A DNA stretch of 64,000 nt from JADJNY01 sp046349615 (GCA_046349615.1 JAXMBZ010000010.1:1-64000); one strand, 5' to 3'. Positions 45,794 through 54,595 are shown, numbered from the stretch's first letter. Numbers and translations are program-made. Notes: generated from the sequence alone by a model not told the origin.

Positions 45794-46297
45794 TTGACCT
45801 CGACCGAATACCGCATCAACCGCCAGATCCGCATCCCCGAAGTCCGCCTCATCGATCAGAACGGGGAGCAGGTGGGCGTCCTCACCACGCAGGAGGCGCT
45901 CAAGAAAGCCGAAGAAGCCGGCCTCGATCTCGTCGAGGTCTCGCCGACCGCGAAGCCGCCCGTGTGCCGCATCCTCGACTTCGGCAAGTTCAAGTACGCG
46001 CAGCGGAAGAAGGAGTCGGGCTCGCACCACAAGAAGGGCGGCTTGAAGGAGCTGCGCGTGCGCCCGGCGATCGACAAGCACGACCTCGAGTACCGGCTCG
46101 TCGCGGGGCGCAAATTCCTCGAGGAAGGCCACAAGGTGCAGGTCGTGTGCATCTTCCGCGGCCGCCAGATGGCGCACCCCGAGCACGGTTACGACGTGAT
46201 GCGCAAGGTCGCGGACACGCTCGCGGACATCAGCAAGGTCGAAATGGCGCCCAAGCTCATGGGCAAGCGCATGACGATGCTGCTCGCGCACAAGTAG
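45794..46297 (+). CDS. infC: translation initiation factor IF-3
   Basis: 167 residues. N-domain YRINRQIRIPEVRLIDQNGEQVG, linker KPPVCRILDFGKFKYAQRKK, C-domain with VVCIFRGRQMAHPEHG and VEMAPKLMGKRMTMLL. IF-3 checks the start codon and keeps 30S apart from 50S. The start codon is TTG, 7 bases after a TAGGAGT site. IF-3 genes often use a poor start (ATT in E. coli) so that IF-3 limits its own synthesis; TTG here is in keeping with that. It has its own terminator and is cut off from rpmI-rplT by the oxyR module. Confidence 0.96.
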   Translation: MTSTEYRINRQIRIPEVRLIDQNGEQVGVLTTQEALKKAEEAGLDLVEVSPTAKPPVCRILDFGKFKYAQRKKESGSHHKKGGLKELRVRPAIDKHDLEYRLVAGRKFLEEGHKVQVVCIFRGRQMAHPEHGYDVMRKVADTLADISKVEMAPKLMGKRMTMLLAHK

Positions 46298-46322
46298 CGC
46301 GCTCGGTCGAGTCGCACGCTCC

Positions 46323-46344
46323 ACGGGCCGCGTCAGCGGCCCGT
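46323..46344 (+). terminator. hairpin terminator after infC
   Basis: Nine-base perfect arms ACGGGCCGC/GCGGCCCGT around the loop GTCA, then CGTCGTTCG. It also lies beyond the end of the convergent oxyR gene. Confidence 0.6.
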
Positions 46345-46396
46345 CGTCGTTCGTGGGGAGCGCGCGGCCCGTCGACGCGCCGCACCGAGCCGGTCT

Positions 46397-47341
46397 TCAG
46401 CCGCGTACGCGCGGCCTGCCCGCGATCGCCGCGACGCCGGGCGGCAGGTTCAGTCGGATGAACTGCGCGAGCTCGCGGAAGTCCGGCGCGCGCGGATGCG
46501 TCTTGCGCCACGCGAGCGTGACGCGCCGCCCGGGGGACGGCTTCTCGAACGCGAGGGCCACGAGCTCGCCCTCGTCCTTGCGCAGCGCGAGCGCCGGCAG
46601 GAGCGTCGTGCCCATCCCCGCGGCGACCATGTGGCGCAGCGTCTCGAGGCTCGTCGCGCGGAAGTCCTGCTGCGACTCGTTCGCGTGCGTCTCGCGGCAA
46701 AGCGACAGCGCCTGGTCGCGCAGGCAGTGTCCTTCGTCGAGCAGCAGCACCTTCTGCCCCACGAGATCGCCCTCGACGAGCCGCTTCTTCTTCGCGAGCT
46801 CGTGATCGCGCCGCGCGAGCAGGTGGAACGGCTCCTCGAAGAGGTCCTCGCAGACGATGCCGGGGAGCGGGATCGGCGTCGCGAGCAGGCCGCAGTCCAG
46901 GCGGTGCTGCACCAAGTCCTCGAGCAGGTCCGACGTCTTGAGCTCGCGCAGGATGAGCTCGACCTTCGGGTACTCGGCGCGCAGCGCGGGCACGAAGTGG
47001 GGGAGCAGGTAGGGCCCGAGCGTCGGGATCACACCGAGCCGCAGCGGTCCCGACAGCGGCAAGTGCCCGCTCTCCGCGATGTCGCGGATCGTCTCGGTCG
47101 CGTCGAGGACGGCGCGCGCCTGCTCGATGATGCGCTCGCCCGCCGTCGTGGGTTGCACGCTCTTGCTCGAGCGCTCGAACAGCGTGATCCCGAGCGTGCG
47201 CTCGAGCTTCTGGATCTGCGCGGAGAGCGTCGGCTGCGTCACGTTGCACGCGCGCGCGGCGCGCCCGAAGTGGCGGTGCTCGTGGAGCGCGACGGCGTAA
47301 CGCAGCTCGGCGAAGGTGACGGCGGTGAGGTCGATCGCCAT
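46397..47341 (-). CDS. oxyR: hydrogen peroxide sensor OxyR (LysR family)
   Basis: 314 residues. LysR helix-turn-helix at 8-70 (HFGRAARACNVTQPTLSAQIQKLE). The effector domain has the redox pair C206 and C215 in DEGHCLRDQALSLC with the same spacing of nine as C199/C208 of E. coli OxyR, so peroxide sensing by a disulfide is expected. It is divergent from the peroxiredoxin-ahpD pair, with a 112-base control region between them holding a TATC-N5-GATA dyad. The final residues are Arg/Gly-rich. Convergent with infC. Confidence 0.92.
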   Translation of the reverse strand: MAIDLTAVTFAELRYAVALHEHRHFGRAARACNVTQPTLSAQIQKLERTLGITLFERSSKSVQPTTAGERIIEQARAVLDATETIRDIAESGHLPLSGPLRLGVIPTLGPYLLPHFVPALRAEYPKVELILRELKTSDLLEDLVQHRLDCGLLATPIPLPGIVCEDLFEEPFHLLARRDHELAKKKRLVEGDLVGQKVLLLDEGHCLRDQALSLCRETHANESQQDFRATSLETLRHMVAAGMGTTLLPALALRKDEGELVALAFEKPSPGRRVTLAWRKTHPRAPDFRELAQFIRLNLPPGVAAIAGRPRVRG

Positions 47342-47345
47342 GGTC

Positions 47346-47358
47346 TATCGGGAGGATA
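47346..47358. promoter_or_regulatory. LysR-type T-N11-A dyad, probable OxyR site
   Basis: TATC-N5-GATA, five bases upstream of the oxyR ATG and about 95 bases before the peroxiredoxin ATG. It fits the LysR-family T-N11-A rule; the extended four-site OxyR motif of E. coli is not evident. Confidence 0.45.
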
Positions 47359-47453
47359 CAGGCACTCGATTTCGATTGGGAGCGTGCGCGGGCGATGCTC
47401 TCTCCACACGAACAACGCCCGACGACTCGGGCGACACCCTCAAGGAGATTCCC

Positions 47454-47993
47454 ATGCTCACCATCGGCGACCGTTTCCCCGACTTCCAGCTCCAGTCCGT
47501 CGTCTCGATCGACGCGGGCAAGGAGTTCCAGCTCCTCACGAACCAGTCCTTCAAGGGCAAGTGGCGCGTGATCTTCTTCTGGCCGATGGACTTCACGTTC
47601 GTCTGCCCGACCGAGATCGCCGGCTTCGGCGCGCGCAACGCGGAGTTCCAGGAGCGCGACGCGCAGCTCCTCGGCGCGAGCACGGACACCGAGTACGTCC
47701 ACCTCGCGTGGCGCAAGCAGCATCCCGACCTGAAGTCGCTGCCGTACCCGATGCTCGCCGACACGAAGCGCGAGCTCTCGAACGCGCTCGGCATCCTGCA
47801 CAAGGACGCGGGCGTGCCGCTGCGCGCGACCTTCATCGTCGACCCCGAGGGCGTGATCCGTTGGGTCAACGTCAACGACCTCGAGGTCGGCCGCAGCGTC
47901 GACGAGGTGCTGCGAGTGCTCGATGCGCTCCAGACCGGCGAGCTCTGCCCGTGCAACTGGAAGAGCGGCGAGAAGACGCTGCAGGTGGCCTGA
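47454..47993 (+). CDS. AhpC-type 2-Cys peroxiredoxin
   Basis: 179 residues. Peroxidatic C51 sits in DFTFVCPTE; the C-terminal CPCNW (C165, C167) supplies the resolving Cys. The core (STDTEYVHLAWRKQHPDLKSLPYPMLAD) matches the AhpC form that works with AhpD in place of AhpF. It reduces hydrogen and organic peroxides. An AAGGAG site precedes the ATG. The stop overlaps the ahpD start (TGATG), so the two are coupled. Confidence 0.94.
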   Translation: MLTIGDRFPDFQLQSVVSIDAGKEFQLLTNQSFKGKWRVIFFWPMDFTFVCPTEIAGFGARNAEFQERDAQLLGASTDTEYVHLAWRKQHPDLKSLPYPMLADTKRELSNALGILHKDAGVPLRATFIVDPEGVIRWVNVNDLEVGRSVDEVLRVLDALQTGELCPCNWKSGEKTLQVA

Positions 47994-48529
47994 TGAGCGC
48001 GCTCGAGACGTTCGCTGCGTCCTTCCCGGACGCGGCGAAGGACATCCGGATGAACCTGCGCGCGGTGCTCGCCGAATCGACGCTCGCCCCGCGCGCGCGC
48101 TGGCTCGTCGCGTTGTCCTGCGGGCACGTCCTCGGCGACGAGGCGTTGCGCGACGCGATCCTCGCGGACGGCGCCGGCGCGCTCGACGAGGACGCCAAGG
48201 ACGACGCCATGGCCGTCGCCGCGCTCATGGCGATGAACAACGTCTACTACCGCTTCCGCCACATGGTGGGGAAAGCGGAGTACGAGCGCCTCCCCGCGCG
48301 GCTGCGCATGACGCGCCTCGGCGCGCCGCGCACGTCGAAGGCGGAGTTCGAGCTCGCCTCGCTCGCCGCGAGCGCGATCACGGGCTGCGAGGCGTGCGTC
48401 CGCGCGCACGAGCACGCGGTGCAGCAGCACGGCGTCACGATCGAGCAGGTCCACGACGCGGTGCGCATCGCGTCCGTGCTGCACGCGGCGCGCGCGAGCC
48501 GACGGCTCGCGTCGGTGCCCGCGGCCTGA
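47993..48529 (+). CDS. ahpD: AhpD-type alkylhydroperoxidase (carboxymuconolactone decarboxylase family)
   Basis: 178 residues, helical AhpD fold. The redox site CEACVRAHE has C132, C135 and H139, spaced as C130/C133/H137 in Mycobacterium AhpD. AhpD reduces oxidised AhpC using a lipoylated carrier. Co-translated with the peroxiredoxin and divergent from OxyR, it completes a peroxide-defence operon of the mycobacterial kind. Confidence 0.92.
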   Translation: MSALETFAASFPDAAKDIRMNLRAVLAESTLAPRARWLVALSCGHVLGDEALRDAILADGAGALDEDAKDDAMAVAALMAMNNVYYRFRHMVGKAEYERLPARLRMTRLGAPRTSKAEFELASLAASAITGCEACVRAHEHAVQQHGVTIEQVHDAVRIASVLHAARASRRLASVPAA

Positions 48530-48544
48530 GTTCGGAAGGACGAC

Positions 48545-48576
48545 TCGTCGCCCGCGCTCTCTCGGTCGGGCGACGA
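48545..48576 (+). terminator. hairpin after ahpD
   Basis: Ten-base perfect arms (TCGTCGCCCG/CGGGCGACGA) with a 12-base loop, 15 bases after the ahpD stop. No T run follows. Confidence 0.4.
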
Positions 48577-48772
48577 CGGGTCCGCGGCGCCCGTCCGCAT
48601 GCTCCCGGTACCCCCGGGGCCTGCGGCGGGCGCCTCCTTTCGACCGGGCTTCGAACTCCGCGCGCACCCCGAGAGCCCGCTCGTTCCAGCGAACTCGCAT
48701 TCGTGCCGGGAAGTCCCTTCCGGGCGGACCCGGCGCGGATGCGCCCGAGCGCGAGCCGACCGACTTCGCCCC

Positions 48773-48800
48773 TTGTGCTCGGCGCGTCGATCCGTATCCT
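48773..48800 (+). promoter_or_regulatory. candidate promoter for rpmI-rplT
   Basis: TTGTGC (48773-48778), 16-base spacer, TATCCT (48795-48800), 97 bases before rpmI. Confidence 0.5.
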
Positions 48801-48897
48801 GTTTCCCTCCAAGTCCGGACCGGCCCACCGGCCCGGCCCCCGCAAGCGGTAGGCATGCCAGCGAACGGGGCAGCGTGAACAGCCACGAGGACGTCCC

Positions 48898-49092
48898 ATG
48901 CCCAAGATGAAGTCGAAGGGTGCGGTCAAGAAGCGCTTCCGCATCAGCAAGAAGGGGAAGGCGTTGTGCGCCCACCCCGGTCGCGGCCACCTGCACGCGC
49001 CGTACAACGGGAAGACGCGCCGTAACCTGCGTCGCCGCATCGTGCTCAACACGACGTGGTCCACCCTGATCCGACGCATGGTCAAGCCCTGA
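48898..49092 (+). CDS. rpmI: 50S ribosomal protein L35
   Basis: 64 residues, strongly basic: MPKMKSKGAVKKRFRISKKG at the start and a Arg-rich middle (KTRRNLRRRIVL). Standard length. It is separated from rplT by 17 bases that contain an AAGGAGG ribosome binding site for rplT. Unlike in most bacteria, infC is not directly upstream. Confidence 0.97.
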   Translation: MPKMKSKGAVKKRFRISKKGKALCAHPGRGHLHAPYNGKTRRNLRRRIVLNTTWSTLIRRMVKP

Positions 49093-49109
49093 GGCGAAGG
49101 AGGTAACCC

Positions 49110-49466
49110 ATGGTCCGTGTCACGATGGGCGCTCCGCGCCGTCAGAAGAAGAACCGCTACTTCAAGCAGGCGAAGGGTTTCTGGGGCGGGCGTTCCCGGC
49201 TCTGGAGGACCGTTCGCGAGACGCTGATCCGCGCCTGGGCGTTCAGCACGCGCGACCGCCGCGCGAAGAAGCGCACGTTCCGCCGCCTCTGGATCATCCG
49301 CGTCAACGCGGCCGCGCGCATGCGCGGGATGAGCTACTCGACGTTCATCGACGGCCTCAAGAAGGCGAAGATCGACCTCGATCGCAAGCAGCTCAGCGAG
49401 CTCGCGATCCACGATCCGAAGGCCTTCGACGCCCTCGTCAACGAAGCGCGCGCCGCGCGCAAGTGA
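49110..49466 (+). CDS. rplT: 50S ribosomal protein L20
   Basis: 118 residues. The long basic N-terminal helix ([19 protein letters not shown]) enters 23S rRNA and the globular C-domain ([27 protein letters not shown]) is complete. L20 is needed early in 50S assembly and in many bacteria represses its own operon. A very strong ribosome binding site and a T-tailed terminator frame the rpmI-rplT unit. Confidence 0.98.
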   Translation: MVRVTMGAPRRQKKNRYFKQAKGFWGGRSRLWRTVRETLIRAWAFSTRDRRAKKRTFRRLWIIRVNAAARMRGMSYSTFIDGLKKAKIDLDRKQLSELAIHDPKAFDALVNEARAARK

Positions 49467-49504
49467 GTTGAGATCGGTCGAGACTCCTCCCGAGGATCGA
49501 CACC

Positions 49505-49546
49505 GCCGCCCGTAGCGACTCCTGACGCTGCGGGCGGCTTCTTTTT
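49505..49546 (+). terminator. Rho-independent terminator after rplT
   Basis: Thirteen-base stem (left arm GCCGCCCGTAGCG, one G-T pair), 8-base loop, then TTCTTTTT. The clearest terminator in the window. Confidence 0.85.
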
Positions 49547-49693
49547 CCTCCGGATCGTTCGCGCAAAGCTCCGGCCCCGGCCGCGTGGCCCGTGGAGGGA
49601 ACGCGGCGAACCCCGGCTCCGAGCGCGAGCGCGTGCTGCGCGCGCGACGCACGGAAGGCATCCTGGTCGGGTCGAACTCGAGGAGGGACCGCC

Positions 49694-50803
49694 GTGAAAG
49701 CACCGAAGCGAACTGCCGAACGGGAGACATCGAACACGCGTCGCACTCCGCGCGCGGCTCGGACCGGGATGCTCCGCGCGCAGGCGGAGAAGCGTTCGAA
49801 GGGCGCGGCGCGCGGCGAGGAGGACGCCTCGACGGCTTCGGCCTCGCGCGCGATCGACGCGCGGATCGCGGAGCTCGGTGGCTGGCGCGGAGAGACGCTC
49901 GCGCGGATGCGCGCGCTGATCCGCGCGGTCGATCCTGCGATCGTCGAGGAGGTGAAGTGGGGCGGCACGCCGGTGTGGTCGTGCGCCGGGATCGTGTGCA
50001 CGGGCGAGTCGTACGCGAAGGTCGTCAAGCTGACGTTCGCGCACGGCGCGGCGCTCGACGATCCCGCGCGCCTCTTCAACGCGAGTCTCGAAGGGAAGAC
50101 GCGCCGCGCGATCGACCTCCGCGAGGGCGAGCGCGTCGACGCGCGCGCGTTCCAGGCGCTCGTGAAGGCCGCGATCGCGCACAACGTCGCGTCGAAGAGC
50201 GGGAGCACGGCGGAGAAGCGGGATCACGGCGCAAAGGCTCCCGCGGGGACGAAGGCGGAGAAGCCGCGCACGCCGTCGAAGGCCGCGAAGGCGGTCCGCG
50301 CGGCGCAGCCTGCGAGCAACTCGCGCGCGACGAAGCCTGCGAGCACGACGAGCGACGGCGCGCCGGCGAGCGCTGCGAAGCGCGGCAGCACGCCGCGCGC
50401 GGCGACGAAGGTGAAGCTCCTCTCCGGCGGCAATCCGCAGATCGCGAAAGGCGACGGCGACGCGCCGGTCGCGGAGTACGTCGCTGCGCTCGACGGGTGG
50501 AAGCAGGACGTCGTGCGCCGGATCGACGCGCTCGTCGTGCGCACGGTGCCGGGCGTGCAGAAGGCGGTGAAGTGGAACTCGCCGTTCTACGGCGTCGAGG
50601 GCGCGGGGTGGTTCCTGTCGTTCCACGTGTTCACGAAGTACGTCAAGGTGACCTTCTTCCGCGGCACCGCGCTGCGCCCGCCGCCCGCCGGCGGCACGGC
50701 GAAGGACGCGCGCTGGATCGACGTGCACGAGGACGACTTCGACGAGGCGCAGATGAAGGATTGGATCCGCCAAGCGGCCGCGCTGCCGGGGTGGATGGCG
50801 TAG
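49694..50803 (+). CDS. tandem DUF1801 protein with Lys/Ala-rich linker
   Basis: 369 residues with two DUF1801 (YdhG-like) domains. Domain 1 is at about 55-160 (IVEEVKWGGTPVWSCAGIVC, then AKVVKLTFAHGAAL) and domain 2 at about 255-369 (VQKAVKWNSPFYGVEGAGWF, then KYVKVTFFRGTAL). Between them is a Lys/Ala/Thr/Ser-rich linker of some 90 residues that resembles histone-H1-like tails. DUF1801 has a frataxin-like fold and some members are iron chaperones; the role is otherwise unknown. GTG at 49694 was chosen because AGGAGGGA lies 5 bases upstream. It is inserted between rplT and pheS. Confidence 0.8.
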   Translation: MKAPKRTAERETSNTRRTPRAARTGMLRAQAEKRSKGAARGEEDASTASASRAIDARIAELGGWRGETLARMRALIRAVDPAIVEEVKWGGTPVWSCAGIVCTGESYAKVVKLTFAHGAALDDPARLFNASLEGKTRRAIDLREGERVDARAFQALVKAAIAHNVASKSGSTAEKRDHGAKAPAGTKAEKPRTPSKAAKAVRAAQPASNSRATKPASTTSDGAPASAAKRGSTPRAATKVKLLSGGNPQIAKGDGDAPVAEYVAALDGWKQDVVRRIDALVVRTVPGVQKAVKWNSPFYGVEGAGWFLSFHVFTKYVKVTFFRGTALRPPPAGGTAKDARWIDVHEDDFDEAQMKDWIRQAAALPGWMA

Positions 50804-50807
50804 GGGA

Positions 50808-50825
50808 GAGCGCGCGGGGGCGCTC
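50808..50825 (+). terminator. short hairpin after the DUF1801 gene
   Basis: GAGCGC/GCGCTC arms with a six-base loop, 4 bases after the stop; no T tail. Confidence 0.3.
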
Positions 50826-50962
50826 ACGTGCGTGGACTCCTTCGCGTGCGCGCTGGGGGCGGAGACCGGAGCTCATTCGCCTCCGCCGCAGCCTTGTGAA
50901 CGCCGTCTCGAATCGGGTTCAATCCTGGCCCGCGCTCGGCCCGAGCGAGTGCGAACCCAGCC

Positions 50963-52012
50963 ATGACCGACCCCGACACGCTCCTCCAGCAGGCGCTCGA
51001 GCGCGCGCGCGCCGCGTCCGACGACGAGGCTCTCCGCGCGCTCGACCGCGAGTTCCTCCAGAAGGGCGGCGTCGTCGCCAACCTGCTCGCTTCGATCCCG
51101 TCGCTCCCTCCCGATCAGCGCAAGGCGACCGGTCAGAAGGCGAACCAGATCAAGCAGGCGCTCGAAGCCGCGCTCGCCGCGCGCAAGGCGGAGCTCGAGG
51201 AAGCCGCGCTCGCGAGCGAGCGTTCCGGCGCCGGCTTCGACGCGACGCTGCCCGGCGCGAAGCTCGAGCGCGGCGGACTCCACCCGATCACGCAGGTGAC
51301 GCGCGAGCTCGAGGACCTCTTCACGAGCATGGGTTGGATGGTGCTCGACGGGCCCGAGGTCGAGCTCGACTGGTACAACTTCGAAGCGCTCAACATCCCG
51401 AAGGACCATCCCGCGCGCGACATGCAGGACACGTTCTTCTGCGACGTGTCGACGAAGGCCGCGCACGAGCGCGACCTCACGGGCAAGGTCGTCATGCGCA
51501 CGCACACCTCGCCCGTCCAGGTGCGCGCGATGGAGCGCTTGAAGCCGCCCTTCCGCGCGATCGTTCCCGGCAAGGTCTTCCGCAACGAGTCGACCGACGC
51601 GAGCCACGAGCACACCTTCCACCAGATGGAAGGCCTCTGCATCGGGAAGGACGTCTCGGTGGGGCACCTGATCGGCGCGATGAAGACGCTCCTGCGCGGC
51701 ATCTTCGGGCGCGAGATCGAGATCCGCCTGCGCCCCGGCTACTTCCCGTTCGTCGAGCCCGGCTTCGAGCTCGACGCGCGCTGTCCCTTCTGCAAGGACG
51801 GTTGCTCCGTGTGCAAGCGCTCGACGTGGATCGAGCTGCTCCCGTGCGGCATGGTCCATCCGAACGTGCTCAAGGCGGGCGGCATCGATCCCGAGGAGTG
51901 GACCGGCTTCGCGTTCGGCCTCGGTCTCTCGCGCCTCGTCATGCTGCGCCACGGCATCGACGACGTGCGCATGCTGCTCTCGGGCGACCTGCGCTTCCTC
52001 GAGCAGTTCTGA
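50963..52012 (+). CDS. pheS: phenylalanyl-tRNA synthetase alpha subunit
   Basis: 349 residues. N-terminal coiled coil (about 1-95) that grips tRNA, then the class II catalytic core: HPITQVTRELEDLFTSMGW, PARDMQDTFF, motif 2 VFRNESTDASHEHTFHQMEG, and motif 3 GFAFGLGLSRLVMLRHGIDDVR (quoted here as GFAFGLGLSRL). A CPFCKDGCSVCKRSTWIEL segment (two Cys pairs) stands where many PheS have a shorter loop. It activates Phe and works as an alpha2beta2 tetramer with PheT, 52 bases downstream. Confidence 0.97.
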   Translation: MTDPDTLLQQALERARAASDDEALRALDREFLQKGGVVANLLASIPSLPPDQRKATGQKANQIKQALEAALAARKAELEEAALASERSGAGFDATLPGAKLERGGLHPITQVTRELEDLFTSMGWMVLDGPEVELDWYNFEALNIPKDHPARDMQDTFFCDVSTKAAHERDLTGKVVMRTHTSPVQVRAMERLKPPFRAIVPGKVFRNESTDASHEHTFHQMEGLCIGKDVSVGHLIGAMKTLLRGIFGREIEIRLRPGYFPFVEPGFELDARCPFCKDGCSVCKRSTWIELLPCGMVHPNVLKAGGIDPEEWTGFAFGLGLSRLVMLRHGIDDVRMLLSGDLRFLEQF

Positions 52013-52064
52013 GCGCGCTTCGACCGCCGCGTCCTCACCCTCCCGCACTCCGCCCCCCCCTTCG

Positions 52065-54497
52065 ATGAAGATCTCCTACCGCTGGCTCGGACGGCACCTC
52101 GACCTCTCCGGCATCACGCCGCAGCGGATCGTCGAGGACTTGACGCTCTCGACGTGCGAGGTCGACGCGCTCGAGCGCTTCCTCCCGCACCTCTCCGACG
52201 TCGTCGTCGGTCACGTCGTGAAGCGCGAGAAGCACCCCGACGCGGACAAGCTCTCGTACTGCCAGGTCGACGTCGGCGGGCCCGAGCTCCTGAACATCGT
52301 CTGCGGCGCGCCGAACGTGCGCGCGGGGCTCAAGGTCGCGGTCGCCGTCGTCGGCACGTCGCTCCCGGGCGACGTGAAGATCAAGAAGGCGAAGATCCGC
52401 GGCGTCGAGTCGTGCGGGATGATCTGCTCGGAGCGCGAGCTCGGCCTCGGCGACGAGCACAACGGCATCTGGGAGCTCCCGCTCGACCTGCCCGTCGGGA
52501 AGCCCGTCGCGGAAGCGCTCGGCCTCGACGACTGGACGATCGAGATCGACAACAAGTCGATCACGCACCGCCCCGACCTCTGGTGCCACCGCGGCATCGC
52601 GAGCGAGATCGCGGCGATGCACAAGCGGCACCTGAAGCCGCTCGACGTCACGCTGCCGAAGACCGGCAACGCGAAGCCGTTCCCCGTGCGCCTCGAGAGC
52701 TCCGCGTGCTCGCGCTACGTCGCGCTCCCGATCGACGGCGTGCAGTCCGTGCGCTCGCCCGACTGGCTGCGCGCGTTGCTCTTCGCGGTCGGACAGCGGC
52801 CGATCGACCTGCTCGTCGACGTGTCGAACTTCGTCATGCTCGACCTCGGGCAACCGAACCACATCTTCGACCGCACGCGGCTCTCGCCCGAGGGCATCGT
52901 CGTGCGCACCGCGCGCGCGAACGAGGCGATGACGACGCTCGACGGCGTCGAGCGCAAGCTCGTCGCGACCGATCTCCTGATCTGTTCGGGGACCGAGCCC
53001 GTCGCGCTCGCCGGGATCATGGGCGGCGACGGCTCGAAGGTCGCGCCGGAGACGAAACAGCTCCTGCTCGAGGTCGCGTGCTTCCATCCCGCGACCGTGC
53101 GCCGCACGGCGCAGAGGCTCGCGCTGCGCACGGACTCCTCCGCGCGCTTCGAGAAGAGCCTCGACCCGACGCTGCCGATGAAGGCGGCGGCGCACCTCGT
53201 GAAGCTGCTCGCCGAGTTGCAGCCTTCGCTCACGCTCCCCGCGCCGATCACCGACGTCGGTGAGTGGAAGGACCCCGCGCGCACGATCGAGGTGCGCGGC
53301 GACCGCGTGCGCCAGCTCCTCGGCGACGACGTCGGCGACACGCGCATCGCCGAGATCCTCACGGCGCTCGGCTTCGGCGTCACCCGCGGCGCGGACGCGC
53401 TCCACGTCGCGGTGCCTTCCGCGCGCGCGACGAAGGACGTCACGATCGAGCAGGACCTCGTCGAGGAAGTCGGGCGCATCCACCGCTACGGGAACATCCC
53501 CGAGCGGAAGCTCGCGGCCGAGCTCGCGCCGCCGCCCGCCGATCCGCGGCGCGCGCTCGTGCGCAAGCTGCAGGACCGCCTCTCGGGCACCGCGCGCTTC
53601 CACGAGACCTTGTCGTACTCGTTCCTCTCCGACGCGATGATCGACACGCTCGGCGTCGGCGCGGAGGCGTACGTCCAGGTGTTGAACCCGATCCAGGAGG
53701 GCGCCTCGCGCGTCCGCCGCTCGATCGTGCCGAGCCTGCTCGAAGCGCTCGCGAAGAACCGCCGCCACCGCGCCGACGTGCGCGTGTACGAGGTGGGGAA
53801 GGGCTACCTGCCCGAGCAGGGCAACGCGCGCGGCGAGCCGAAGGAGCTGCACCTCGCGGGCCTCGCGTGGGCCGCGCCGATGCCGGAGAAAGGTGCGCGC
53901 TTCGACGCGGACCGCGCGCACGCGCTGCAGGGCGTGCTCGACGACCTCGCGCGCGCGCTCGGCTACCCCGCGCTCGTCTGGAACGCCGCGGAGCGCGCGC
54001 GCATCCCCGCGTGGGCGCACCCCGGTCGCGCCGTCGAAGCGAGCTTCGCCGGAGCCGCGCTTCCGATCGCGCTCGTGGCGCCGCTCGAGCCCGGTATCGC
54101 GCGCAAGCTCGGCCTCGTCGGCGAGTTCGCGTGCGACGTCGCGTGCGCGGAGGTCTCGATCGACGCGCTGCTCGAAAGCGCGAAGCGCCCGCCGGGCTAC
54201 GTGCCGATCCCGAAGTTCCCGCCCGTCAAGGTCGACGTCGCGGTCGCGGTGGCCGCGGAGACGGCCGCGCGCGGCGTGACGCAGGCGATCGAGAAGGCGG
54301 GCAAGGGGCTCGCGTCCTCGGTCGAGCTGTTCGACGTCTACACGGGTCCGAACCTCGGCGCGGGCAAGAAGTCGCTCGCGTTCCACGTGCTGCTCGCCGC
54401 GGACGAGCGCACGCTCGGAGACCAGGACGTCGCGAAGTTCCTCGAGCGCGTCGCGCGCGAGGTGCAGACGCTCGGCGGCGAGCTCCGCCGCGAGTGA
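52065..54497 (+). CDS. pheT: phenylalanyl-tRNA synthetase beta subunit
   Basis: 810 residues, full length. EMAP-like tRNA-binding domain (VVGHVVKREKHPDADKLSYC), B3/B4 editing domain (LVDVSNFVMLDLGQPNHIFD), B5 domain, the catalytic-like core (TLSYSFLSDAMIDTLG, NPIQEGASRVRRSIVPSLL) and the C-terminal anticodon-binding B8 domain (KFPPVKVDVAVAV to ERVAREVQTLGGELRRE). It edits Tyr-tRNA-Phe and binds the anticodon. Nothing unusual. Confidence 0.97.
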   Translation: MKISYRWLGRHLDLSGITPQRIVEDLTLSTCEVDALERFLPHLSDVVVGHVVKREKHPDADKLSYCQVDVGGPELLNIVCGAPNVRAGLKVAVAVVGTSLPGDVKIKKAKIRGVESCGMICSERELGLGDEHNGIWELPLDLPVGKPVAEALGLDDWTIEIDNKSITHRPDLWCHRGIASEIAAMHKRHLKPLDVTLPKTGNAKPFPVRLESSACSRYVALPIDGVQSVRSPDWLRALLFAVGQRPIDLLVDVSNFVMLDLGQPNHIFDRTRLSPEGIVVRTARANEAMTTLDGVERKLVATDLLICSGTEPVALAGIMGGDGSKVAPETKQLLLEVACFHPATVRRTAQRLALRTDSSARFEKSLDPTLPMKAAAHLVKLLAELQPSLTLPAPITDVGEWKDPARTIEVRGDRVRQLLGDDVGDTRIAEILTALGFGVTRGADALHVAVPSARATKDVTIEQDLVEEVGRIHRYGNIPERKLAAELAPPPADPRRALVRKLQDRLSGTARFHETLSYSFLSDAMIDTLGVGAEAYVQVLNPIQEGASRVRRSIVPSLLEALAKNRRHRADVRVYEVGKGYLPEQGNARGEPKELHLAGLAWAAPMPEKGARFDADRAHALQGVLDDLARALGYPALVWNAAERARIPAWAHPGRAVEASFAGAALPIALVAPLEPGIARKLGLVGEFACDVACAEVSIDALLESAKRPPGYVPIPKFPPVKVDVAVAVAAETAARGVTQAIEKAGKGLASSVELFDVYTGPNLGAGKKSLAFHVLLAADERTLGDQDVAKFLERVAREVQTLGGELRRE

Positions 54498-54595
54498 GTT
54501 CGGAGACGGCGCGTGGCGGAGGAACCGCGCGCGTCGAACGTGATCCCATTCCCCGCGGCGCCGAACGCGCCGCTCCACGACGAAGGAGAGAGACC

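Larger units (their letters stand above)
48530..48897. other. intergenic region before rpmI
   Basis: 368 bases without a convincing gene. It holds the hairpin at 48545-48576, a promoter at 48773-48800 and a leader of about 90 bases before rpmI. An open stretch at 48599-48910 lacks a family match and looks accidental. No L20-binding pseudoknot was recognised. Confidence 0.6.

Noticed and set aside
48599..48910. 103-codon open frame between ahpD and rpmI
   Set aside because: Pro/Arg/Ser-rich without a ribosome site or family match, and it runs through the rpmI promoter into rpmI.
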